The notes below the pieces were generated by a model. The model saw nothing but the letters and a program-made list of their open reading frames with translations. It did no database searches and had not been told where the DNA came from. The position numbers were made by a program, and so were the translations under genes. Below, in pieces: positions 1-38,300 of a stretch of 64,000 bases of DNA (positions are counted from its first letter, which is position 1; every line of letters starts with the position of its first letter). Origin of the DNA: Caprimulgus europaeus (Eukaryota; Chordata; Aves; Caprimulgiformes; Caprimulgidae). The DNA lies in assembly GCA_907165065.1 (NCBI GenBank), contig OU015523.1:20859834-20923833 (forward strand), read 5' to 3'.

Positions 1-568
1 CATTTATGGTTAGTTTACTGTAAGATCAAAACCTTGTCTTTTCCTAAGGTTTACTTCTAGTAGCTTAAAACTTAGCATAAATGTAAATTAATTTCCCTTT
101 GTCATAGCACGGTGATGGACATCTCATGATGCACTCACAGTAAAATGTTGTCTTTCTTCATTATATGAAGAGAGAGTTACTGTGTGCTGTTTCTTTAAAA
201 AAAACCAACAAAACAAAAATGTTTTCAGCACTGATTTATGAAAACAAACTAATTCAGAGGAATCAGACATTCAAGGATTAAATCTATCTTATAACATTGG
301 ATCTGTCAAGCATGCTGTGTTACTTTATAACTACCAAGTAGTAGATCCTCAGGAAAAAAAATACACTTACTTAGGACTTTAGATTGTTTAGTATTTTAAG
401 GAAAATAATCTTTATATACCTAAACACATTTTTTGTCTATGTTCAAATAAGTCAAGGAATATGTCTTTTCATATTATCTAGAACATTTTAAACACTATTA
501 AAAAAATTAGGGAGCACAGGCATGTTATAAATATCTTATTTATATATATATGTATGTTCATCTTGCAG
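1..568 (+). other. ABCC13: ABCC13 intron, 3' part
   Basis: AT-rich sequence ending in a pyrimidine/TA stretch and the acceptor TCTTGCAG at 561-568. No coding exon was recognised here. Confidence 0.75.
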
Positions 569-21109
<20,541 letters not shown>

Positions 21110-21420
21110 AGAACACTAATAACAGAATTCTTCATTAAGATGAGCATTCCTTACTCAAGTAAATGCTGGAGGGATATGTGGCATTCCTGATGTTTTAAAA
21201 CTACTAGCTTACTCAAAACCTCCCCACAACACTGCTGTTTACTATAACTACAATCTGTGTATATTGATCAGGTTTCTTAAAATAACTTTCTGATTTTATA
21301 CAAATCACTTCTGATCATGTTGGCACAGGAACATAATGAAGCAGTAATTTTCATGGCATATTTTAACTTGCATTAGTAAAGACTGATTGAAAAATAAATC
21401 TTGCTGTTCACACACTCATA
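21110..21420 (+). other. ABCC13: ABCC13 3' UTR with poly(A) signal
   Basis: AT-rich sequence after the stop. AATAAA at 21393-21398 is the first canonical poly(A) signal seen downstream; cleavage would fall near 21,410-21,425. The end is inferred. Confidence 0.55.
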
Positions 21421-23170
21421 AAAAATGAAAACTGTTTATTGTGTGGACACAGAGGCAGATGTCACTTGGTGCTGATTGTTAGGACATCCATGTTTGCATA
21501 TATACTTAAGTAATATTTGAAGCTATAAACTTGACACATTAATTTTCCTTTTGACCTTGTGATTTCTGAATAACTGATTATTTCAAATAACTGAAATCCA
21601 CTTATGTACCTGATTGAGCATTACAAAATCACATTGTGAAAGAATGCCAGAAAAAGACCGAGTCAGGTGCAGCTATCTCTTGCTAGTAGATTTTAATGGA
21701 AACCTCAGTTTGCAGCAGGACAGGTTATGGACTTCTACTGAAAGCGTTGGTTAAAAATGTCTGTCCTTCTGTGGGCCACATAAATATTAATTTCCATTTT
21801 TATTCTAATGCCTGAAACTCTTCAAATTCAGTGACTAACTTGCACAAAACGATTAGGAGTGTATAACTGTTTTAGACTAGCAACAAGCCTGCTCCAGTAA
21901 CTATTACCTTCTTAAAAGTCTTGGAGAGACCGGTATGACAAAGTTTCTCAGGAGAGACAACAGCTTCTTGCTTTTCAGCTCCGTTTTCCTCTTCCTTCCT
22001 CCAACCCCCGAGTGAGGCCAACAGTGCCTTCCCAACAGAGCAGAACCTTCTCATACCAGCATTTAACTTCCCTGCAGGCTTTTCTGAGGGTGAGGTTCAG
22101 AATGGCATCATGGCTCTGTTCTTCCCTTTCACAGGGAGAAGCATGGAGCAGAACCTGGTCATGCTCTGCTTCAACTTCCTTCCCCACAGCATTAAAAACA
22201 ATCTCATAGGCAGTGTTTTCTCAGGTGCCTGCTTCCAGCCCTTGCTCTACATTTTCCCAGCAGTATCACAGGAGAAACTGCAGAGAAGTTGAGGGGAAGC
22301 CCTCCTTTCCCTCACTGGAACTCACATTTCTGCCTTTTGCCAGCCATAGTTGCTTGCTGTCTGTCAGGGGAAGGCTGGACTAGGGTTTGACTAGGCAAAT
22401 GCTCTGTAGCATTTTCTCTGGCTATGTTTCTGGGCAGTAGTAGTCCATGAAAATTCTGGACTGGGTTTACACTGCAGGCTAAAGGGTTAATTTATGAAAC
22501 ACCATCATTATCTAGACCTTACATCTCCCAGCCTGAATCCCAAGAAAACATACACATAGAAACCCTCTCACAGCTGGAAATGCTGAAGGTCAATTTGGAA
22601 CCTACTAGTGCACGCTTCCCTACTTGCAACTTTTCAAACATGATATTTGCTCATATTCTGCATGACCCTGTTCCCAGCCTTCTCTCTGCATATGTTGGGA
22701 GCTATTCCACACAGCCATCCTGCAACTGCAGACCAACACCAGGAAGGGTCTGTTCCTGCCCCACACCCTGGGATCCAGCAGGCAGGGCACAAGCAGTGTA
22801 AGCATAGGAGGTGGGACTGCTCCTGCTCCCAACAGGAAGGAATTAATTGTCACCCTCTTTGACCAACGTTTCCCTCCCTGTTGGCATTTCCTCCTCAGTC
22901 ATTCCTTGCTTTTCCTTGTGCAAATCTGCACTCCCCAGTTCTGTTCTTCCACCTCAAACTGCAGCTTGAGGAAAAAGAGCTTTTTCCTCTCTCACCCCAG
23001 TTCCTAACACTCCTCTGTGCCACTTCCAGAGAAAATCTGTCACTCCAGGGTACAGCGACTCCTTAGCAAGTTGAGGGATTACAACCTCATCCTCTAACCT
23101 CCAAAAGAATGTGAGGAAGATACAGGGAAATAGTGCTGTTACAGTATTTCCCTGAGAAACTGAAACAACA
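21421..23170. other. Interval between the convergent ABCC13 and HSPA13 3' ends
   Basis: About 1.7 kb, with a moderately GC-richer middle (about 21,950-22,900). Short ORFs on both strands show no family resemblance. No gene or clear repeat was recognised. Some of it may be extended 3' UTR of either neighbour. Confidence 0.6.
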
Positions 23171-26048
23171 CGTCCAAGGAACAGAAATGGCTTTTATTAA
23201 AAACATTCTAAAAGGTTATTTATAAAATGCATTTCATCATCTGCACTTGGAAACAATTCAGGAACATCGAATTGGTGAGGCATCTTCAGCTTTCAGAATT
23301 TCAAGTGACAAAACAAGCTTTAGCAATATAAATTTGTTACACACCTAACACCACACTCAGACTTCCAGGATTGTAGAAATATTTCAGCCCTAAAATATGA
23401 ATTTGTTTAAGAAGATACTTTTGGCAAGCAGTACATGCACATACCTGGAAATGTCCACTTAGGACAGTGGACTAGCCTTTAAAATTTGATGGTTTGTACC
23501 AAAATACAGTACTAAAAATCAAAAGATACAAAATAAATAAATCGATTGAAGAAATCAGAAAACAAGTTAGTTAATAAATAAGGATGTGTTGCGAGATATC
23601 CAATGTACAGTAACGTCTCTACTAAAAAAAAAAATAACCTGTATAGAAATCTGAATAAATATTCTTTTGTGATTTTTTTTTTTTTTACAAGTAAACAACT
23701 CACCCTTCTCTTACAATTCCCAGATTAACACTGAAGGAAATGTAACCAACTCCTCCAGAGAGAAGGAGTATGTGAAAGAAAAAGAAATAAGTATTTCATT
23801 TATTTGCATTGAGAATTTAACAGTTTAAAGTTACTCCCACACTCCTACCTAACTTGGCCCAAAATTCCAAAAAGCTCTTAGTAGTTTAACTTCACTGCGA
23901 CGTGGTTCTGTTTTTCTACAGCTCTTCTCATTTTACACAGTGCATTAAAAAAAATTAAGACTAAAGACCTACTGTAACAGCAGGAGACTTTGAGATGAAT
24001 TTACAGCACGGCAGAAGGAAAGGCCATAATGACTCCAAAAAAATTTGAATATATTTTGAATTTAAAACATACATTTATATCTGCAAGACAAGGCCCCAAA
24101 GAGCAGCAACTGCATATGAGAACTGTACTGTATAGTGGCGTTCAACCATGATTTCACTGAAAAGGCACTTCTTTCCGCTCAGGAGTTGCAGTGATATTCA
24201 CCTGAGTCCCTTACCACTCAGTGTTTATAACTGTGCAGCACTCCATGTTGAACACATTATCACATCTCACTGGAAGTTACATACACACAAGGTCATTTTC
24301 AAAAAAGGTACAAAGGAAAAAAAATCCTCAAGTAAAAAAAAAAAAAATCACTTATTTTCAACTCAGGGAAATGAAACAGATGTTAGCAATATTTTGGGAA
24401 TCCACTGTGAAGTTAAACAATGCTGATGGAATGGTTATGTGCAACTGTGATTCAATTTAAGAGGATTTTAATTGGATTACTTCAAAGGTGTGTTTAGACA
24501 ATAGCTGTGCAAACAGCTGAATCAGCACAATTGATTCTGGCAGTGCCATAAATCAGGCCTGCTGCCAGGAGAATAATCAGCCTATTTTAATATAGTCGTA
24601 GGTTAAACAATAAGTCCAAACCCCACACTTTATCTTGGCAAGCTTAATACAAAATTATTCTGAAGCATACAAGAAAATGCTTATAGCCACCTGTTACTAG
24701 AGCTTACATGATTAAGAATGGGTTAATGATGTTGAAGCCAGTCTTAGCTGAATGAAGTGCTTTCATTGTAGAAAGTTCTGCACAGATAAAAGAATTCAAC
24801 TGGCCTTTAAGTATTGATTTAACCCTCCAAAGAGAGCAGAACTGTCACTTTTTTTTTTCCAGATAATTATTTTTTTTCTCCTCATACATTCGCCAGGTAG
24901 CTGGGTAGCAAACTATTTGCCCAAAATAAAGTCTAAAGAAGTTCTGCCTCAAATCCTGAGTTACCCACACTGCTTCCTTCTAAAAGAACAGCTACCACCT
25001 CTGATCTATGTTCAGTTTAGAGTGGGGATATGACAAAACTTAAACCAGAGATATGTGCTAAAAAGCACAAAATAGCTGGGTGAGTTTTCATTTACTAGGG
25101 CTACAGGAACTAGGCTTCATCCAGGTAGTCCCTTCTGCCCTGCACTTTCTCCCTGGAAACAGTACGGCTTGGGGTACTCGGGGGAAAGACATCACACACA
25201 GGTGGATGCGCTACAATGAAATCTGTGTTGGTCAAATTCAAGGGAAAACATACAGGTGTGGCTTTAAGATACATAAAATTGCTGCAGTTTTCAAATAAGG
25301 CGGGGGAGGTATAAATAGTTGGTGTATGCCCTTGTTCTCTGTGGAGAACATCAGTACCTCTATGTTAACCATCAAAACCAGATCAGGAAGTAAGCCCTTG
25401 GAGACACACTGCATAACTCTAAATTAGCAAGAGCAAGTTTCTTCATACAGTTTGGTGACACATGAGACAGTTTGCCATATAGCCTCAGTAATACCATTAT
25501 GCTGTTATGAACAGCAGAAGAATCAAGTGAATGCCTAAGTCTCATTCAAGCTGCAACATGCCTTTTAAAAAGGTGCTTAAATGCTCAAATGACTCAATTT
25601 AATAAATAAAATTAAGCTCAACACTGCTAGTGCTATATGTGTTAACACTGCTTCACATTCTTCAAAGTAAATATACTGGACCTGGGAAAACCTACAGTAC
25701 CTTACCACATTACCTCTAACCTTTGGTCACACTCCCTCTATATTTTAAACATATACCTCTTCAGGATTTGCTAATAAAATTTAGCGAGAAAATGTGAGTG
25801 TGTCATCACTAGCATTGTCATCCAGTGTCCAATCCACAAGCAAATATAGGACACTTCAGAACTTAAAATAAAAAAATTAAAAGTCACTTGTATCTTGAAA
25901 GTTAACATCTAGCCTTAACACAGGCATCCAGCAGCACCTAACTGGAATACATGAAAATGAGTATAATACGGCTAAGATTAGGCTCCGCTGCCAGTCAGGT
26001 GAGTACGCACCGTAAGAGGATAGGGAATGCAACGGGGAAGAGTTCTAC
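23171..26048 (-). other. HSPA13: HSPA13 3' UTR (extent inferred)
   Basis: About 2.9 kb downstream of the stop with no other gene. Minus-strand AATAAA signals lie at 23799-23804 and 23193-23198; the second would end the mRNA near 23,175. A long AU-rich UTR fits the large HSPA13 transcript of mammals, but which signal is used cannot be decided from sequence. Confidence 0.5.
23193..23198 (-). terminator. HSPA13: Candidate poly(A) signal AATAAA for HSPA13
   Basis: TTTATT on the plus strand reads AATAAA on the transcript strand, about 2.85 kb after the stop. It is the furthest canonical signal before the convergent ABCC13 end. An alternative lies at 23799-23804. Confidence 0.4.
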
Positions 26049-31700
<5,652 letters not shown>

Positions 31701-32370
31701 CGCTGCCCGCCGGCTCCGGCAGCGCCCGCCAACGCCGAGTGCTGACGGCTCCTTCCGGGCCGGGCCGCGCGGCACGCCGGGACAGGCGGTACGCACCGCC
31801 GGTCTGCCGTCGGGGGGCAGGAACCACCGCTCCCAGGGGCACCAGCCGATGGGCGGAGGGGAGGGTCATGCGGGAGGGAAGGGACAGGACAGGGACAAGA
31901 CAAGGACAGGTAGGAAGGATGCGCGGGTGACCCCCGCACCCCCAGCGCAAACCAGGGCCGGCCGGGCCGCGGTGGCTGCTGGGAGCGGTAGTTCGGTGGC
32001 CGCCATGGTTATGTGGGGTGGGCCGGGCGCTATGGCAGCGACCTGGGCCTGGGGCGGTAACGACGGCCGGCGTCCCGCCCGCTCCCCCGCGGCCTCCTCC
32101 CCTGAGCACGGGCAGGCTGCACGCCGCGGTGCCGGGCAGGGACGTGGCGCGGGGGTCCAGCCCGAGCAGCCGCTGCTACCGGCGCCGGCCTGTGAGTGCT
32201 CTCCTGCCGGCGTGAAGCGTTAGAGACCGTGGCTCCAGCACCGCCACATCCGCGCATCTTAAAACTGTTAGGGGTTAAAAATAATGATAACAATCGCGCT
32301 TTTTATCATGACTATTACTGGCGTTCGTGTTTCCCAGCTTTTCGCTCCGGCGGGGTGTGCAGCTGCCCTG

Positions 32371-35300
32371 GGGCAGACACCAGCAGTAGAGCGATGGGCC
32401 TGGCTGTGGCCCAGCACGGGATGGCTGAGGCTGTGGCTGCCTGGAGGAGCACCAGGCGCTCTGATGAAGTGCCCAAGACCGTGGGCGAGGAAACCCCCTG
32501 CTCCAGGGCCTGAGCTTCACTCCCAGCCCCTGTCCTGGGGAGGGGTTTTGATCCACCACGTTTAAGCTGAAGCAGAGTACTCGTGTTTCATCTTCTCTCT
32601 TGTGCTATCTTTGGAGAGAGCACCAGGGTCTCATGTGCTGAGGTCATGCTTTCCCTTTTAAGTACGTTTTATCTCCTCCCTGAAGGGCTCTGATGCATTT
32701 TTGCAACTTAACAGCGTTCTTTGAATATAATGTTTCAATGGTGACCCAGCCACTGCAGCTTTTACTTCTTAATGGTGATGGGAGATTTCCTTCTTGCCCA
32801 CCTGACATTTAGACAAGTCAGTGGAATGCAGATGAAACCTGCCCCTCAAATGCATCCTGAAGAAGCAGAAGTAGTGATTAATCCAAGAAATACAACGTGA
32901 AATACAATGTGGGTTTGCTTCTTGTTAGCTGTCCCTCTGCTAAGCTCTGCTCTCATAAGAAGGAAGAGATTTTCACGTTCTTGCAGATCAAGTTTCTGTT
33001 TCATGCAGAAATTAATTTTGAGAATCTGGTGTTTCCTTAATGCAGGTTAAGTTAGATTTTTTTTTTAATAGAAAAATATTAATAAATGAATAGCTGATAA
33101 GAAATAGCATAGTGGAAGAAAAGTTAGGCTAAGTTCTACTACAGTTACCATCTCTAGCATCTCTGTTTCTCCTAAGTGATGGAAAGGCACATAACTCAAA
33201 AGTAATTCCCAGGAGCTTGCTTCTTACAAGCTTCTTTATTCAAAAAGCAGCACCACTTTAACTTAATACTAAAAAATGTATTCATCCTCCTTTTATGGTT
33301 AACATAGCTATAGTGATGTGCTTCATTCTCTGCATGAGAAGGTGGAAATTCTTTGGTAAGGTTAAGCCATTCGGCCTTCTTAATGACCCATGATCTGACT
33401 GTTTTGTACTTAGGGATCTAATTTATTTTCCATACATAGGAGTTGGATACTTTTAATCATGTTTCTTGATGTGGGACCATTGTAATTGTGCTCATTCTAA
33501 AGTTATTTATAAGTGTGGAAAAACTTGTAATCATTGTTTACAGTATTTCTTCACTTGTGTAACTCAAGTGCAGACACTTTGTATTTTATGCAACTGTTAG
33601 TGGATGGCGAGCAGAAAAAAAAAGGTTTGGCTTAATCAGGGCACACAAACTGGAGCTTGCACATAATTTTGGTATATAATACCAACCTGATGCATTAATA
33701 CATAGGTACCATCTGAAATGTCACACTGCAGAATGCAGATATACAGGGATGTTTTTTAAAAAATACTGATACAAAACCTTATTTCAGAGATTCTTCCTTT
33801 TCTAAAGCATAGGCCAGGCTCTGCGTTCTGTCCTCGACGTTAAAATTCCAAAAGACGTTGGGATCATTTGGTAACATTCCTGCTGAAGGACAGAATTCAA
33901 ATGCCTATTCCTATACAGCTTCCATCCTATTTTCTTCAAAACAAAGCTACTCAATGAATGCAGTGTTATCAGTCAAGGCCTCCCCACCTGACCAGCTCCC
34001 AAGAGGCCTGGCTGTTCCCTGCAGAATTACACAGCACAGGCCACCTGCCTGGGAGTCACATCAGTGAGAACATCTCAGCAGGCTTCCTGCCCTGCAGCAA
34101 AGGTATATCTTGTGGGGATCTTCTTCAGAAGCCACATCCCTCCTTGTAAGCTTGTTTTGGCTTTTGTTTAGTTAGAGCACTGGATCCACCCTATTTAGTC
34201 TGTAGTCCCTTGAATGCAACATTTGATCTACAGCACCCATGCTCAGCTGAATCCAGAAGTGCCTAATTTTTTTCCCACATCTTCTCTGTGGCTATCAGGA
34301 CTATCATAGATACTCCTGGACTCTGCACAGAGATGCCAGGCTTCTCTTGCGCCTGCAGAATTGGCAGAATCCTAGTGAGCTTGCCCTTGGGTTTTTTGGG
34401 CATTACCAGAGTATCTTCTGTATCAGCTTCTTTTACTTGCTCTTGAAGAGCTCTCGCCCAGGACAGGGAGACATGTTTCCGTTTTCTTCCCTTGTCAGAG
34501 GGGGTGATAGACCCAGGAGTGGGTTGTTCAGGAGCAAAAAGAAACAGTCAGTGTTTCTGGAGACAATCACTTGATTTTGTGTAGAGTAATGAAATATTCA
34601 TTGGTCAGTCTAGGGAGAGTTTTATTTGGCTGGGAGGGGAAAGCTATGGGTAGCCCCTGCCTTGCAGGGAATACATAAAGGTGGTTAGGGGCAGACACAG
34701 GAAGGCTGGTCTGTTTTTTTTCCTGAAATGTGCTTTAGCCACTTCCCTGTACTGGCAGGCAGGGCATGTCCTGCTGTGTCAGTCATCCTTGCCTCAGGGT
34801 GGGTGATGCAAGTTCAGACCCATACCATTGCTTTGAAAAAGCCCATCACTGTGATAAAGCTTCACTGGATGTAGCTGCATGAGAGTAAATGAGGTGCTGT
34901 GGTGACATGGGCTACTAGAGCTGAGCAGCTTCTAGGATCTGCTGGTTTGGATGCCCAGCCTCTGTTGGCTGTGCAGCATCAACTGGCCCTGGGCAACCAC
35001 CCACCAGGTCCTCAACACTCGCCTGTGGCTGACTTGATTAGAAGGTGGCACGCAGCTAACTCCCTCCAAGGGTCTGGGCCAAGTGCTTGTTTATCCTTGT
35101 CAGTGTATCTGGTCTCTCTGGTACTGAGCTATTTATAACATTTCAAAAAGTTTTGGGGGATTAATTTCCTTCAAGGGGCTGTTGTTTTCCCCCAGTGCTT
35201 TGATAGGTGGAGGTAAACATGTTTTTGTCTGCAAGTAGCTTGAGGGAGAGAGTTGTTCTTACAATGTAAGAGCAGAGGCTGGTTTTAAAACAGTCTCCCA

Positions 35301-38300
35301 CCAGATGTAAACTAGTGTCTGCAGGAAAAAACCTGCTACACAGGGGAGTACTGCTCAAACCGTAGGCCTGTGATGTGCTAAACACAGTTCAAGCATTCGA
35401 TGTGCGTGGAATCAAATACAGGTTGTTTCATTTGTAGGATGCTTTGTATTAGCTGTATCCCCGCACTCGAAGAAAAGGGAATTGAGTTTGCAAAAGCATC
35501 CTCCTTTCTGCTGTTGTACAATACAAGGCTTCCTGTTTCTAGGGTTTACTCAGTGAGTACTTTCCACACTGCCTTAGTTTTCAAGCCAGTGTCCAAAACT
35601 GAAACACAGTGTAATAAACAACCAAGCCTTGCAACCAAGGTAGGTTTTGTTTTATTTGCGAGAACAAAGTCAATAAAGCAAAAGCACAGCACTGGGTGCT
35701 TGACTCAAGTCAGAGGCACACCGAGGAAAATACCTTATTCCCTTATATACATTTAGGATTGCATCAGCCACATACATAATCATTTTAGGGTTGGGTTTTT
35801 ACAACAGGGAACCAGGACATGGTCAAAACACAATTTGATCCTAGCAACCCACTATGGTCAAACTGTGTTTTCCGTCTGAAGGAGGAAGGGGAGAGGGATT
35901 TGGATCAAGTTTCTCAGTGGAGATTGTAGTCAATGTCTCCATGAGAAGGGAGGCAATTTATTTAGTTGCTAAAATCTGAAACCTCATTTTCAGTTTTTAA
36001 CTTGGGTAGAAGTAAGTTCTTAGCCTTAGTGCAATTACATCATCAAAATTACAGAAATGCAGAGAACTTCTCTAATAGTTCCTTTCTCTAATTAAAAAAT
36101 TGATCTGTTGTATACAGTTGGGAGGAGGAAGGATTTCACCAGTGCCCCATCTTCCTCTGACAGACAGTTCAATGTCAGGCAGCTGGAAGAGAAGTATAAT
36201 CTTCAATTTAGATGCAAAACTTTCCATTTGAATTCCAGCATGCAGCTTAAATGTTTCTGGCTACTGTTGTGTGGCTGACTGGCCATTGCCAGCGGGGCGT
36301 GCACTGAATTCTTCATTAGCCAGAAACCCACTCCCCAGCTGGAGGCAGCGGGAGCAGCTCGGGGCTGCTGCCAGGATTTGTAGCCTCACAGAGCTGAACC
36401 ACGAGGAGTGAGACAATTCGAGAAGCTTCCAGCAGATGTCTCTGGCATGCAATGTTGCTTCCCCAGACCGCTTTCAGTATGTGACAGATACCTGCAGATT
36501 CATATATAACATATTAACCTTTTGCAATCTTTATCCAAATTCTTGCAAAGACATAAGTCATGAAAACGGTGCCTCATTTTTCATTACAGTTTATTTAATT
36601 GCCTTAACATAGCCATTTCACTGAACCCTCATGAAATAATTCTGAGGTTAAAAATGAAATTACTTTTTCCCCTTTCATGAATACAGTTGCAATGATAACA
36701 GTATAACGTAAGCCAGAAGATGTCCAGGAAAAACAGTCTGGAAGAGAAATGAGATTTTTACAGATCTCTCTCCCACTTCTCTACTTGAATTTCGGTTGGT
36801 CTGCATGGTGATACAGCTTGCTGTGGTGGGAAAAAAAAACCCAAACAAAACAGAGCTCCTTCACTGACAAGACAAAGCAGGTTTGGCACTTACTGATCTG
36901 GTAACTGAGAGTTTCTCTTCCTGCTTCTCCACAGTGCCGTTTTGGATCGGTGTTGCAAGGCTAATGGCTGAATGGCAGCTGTGAGATTGGCTGAATTCTC
37001 CCCAGCCACCGGCAGCCTGGATTAGTGGGGCTGAATCGTGTCTTGTCTTGGATTCGTGCTGATGTCTGGAGCATCTCATCCACCACAGCTTGAGTGTCCT
37101 CTGTGGAAGCAGAGAGGACGATACCACAGAAATTGGGGCTTGACAGGAAAACTGATTACTTGTACAACCATTTGGTGACAACAAGGTGGTGCAAAGTGCA
37201 GCCTAGAGCACAAGGAGGAGGATATGGTTGGGAGTCTCATCATCTGCATGAATCATGATAGTGATAATGTTAATGAACAAGAGTCTCGGCAGGCTTCCAG
37301 GAGACCATTTTCTCATTCACATTGTTGCTGTATATATGAAATCCGTATGGATGTCAGTCAGGCTTGTCAATTTTATCTATTAGGAATGACAACAAAAGGA
37401 TAAACAGAGGAATGCACTCAGATATAGCTCCTTTAACAGTGAGCTCCCCAGGAAAAGGAAAAGCGAGTTTGCAATATGTATCAATAGAGAAGTCCCGCTT
37501 TTCTTTTTTTAGAGTACTGAGGCTAAAGTCTCAGAATATCTGTTTTATCATTGTTCTTTTCCTGAAGGTGTCACCTAGAGTACCTCAGTGGGTTTGTACA
37601 CTGGATGAGAACTTCTGGGCCTTTATGGTGAATCTTTCCACTGGCACAGAAGATCTATTTAAATTATCCCTTGTAAATAGTGTTATGGTACTCTAGGAGA
37701 AGCTATGCCATGCCTATTTTCATAGAAGAGGTAGTCCCTGACCCAAATTATTTTTAATCCAAGTATACAGGAGAAACAGCAAGAGCATGTGTTACTCCTC
37801 TTTACACAATGTGAAGTGGAGGAATGCAAAAACTCAGTGACTCCATGAATGAACATCAAAAAGCCTGGAGGCCAAACACAGTTTGAAGCAAGATGTCTCA
37901 AACACCATTCCTGAGAGCTCACAACCACATCAGCCTTCTTCTCTTCTTTTAAGGAAAGGAATCTGTAGAAAGGAGGGTCAGCAAAGATATGATGTTAGAG
38001 AAGTGTCATCATTTATAATTACTGTTTGGGCAAAGTGATAGTGGCATTTCCTAATGAACTTTATAGCAAGTACATGTCCTGCAGGAACCAGAGTTGTCAT
38101 TATTGTATGAATATCCAGCATACTTCAGTTTAATAGATACATAGTTCATATGTATCATAAGATACATAATATGTACTATCATAAGATGGTACACATCTTA
38201 ATGTGAGCAAGCTCACCTAGCATAAATAAACTCAGTTTGGTTTTATTTCTCAGTGCGACACATGAAACCAATAGTACTTGACAGCGTATCCCACAATGCC

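Noticed and set aside
31701..31796. In-frame upstream extension of HSPA13
   Set aside because: The frame is open for 32 codons upstream but contains no ATG (it begins at GTG). The ATG at 31700 has a strong context and gives the family-typical N-terminus.
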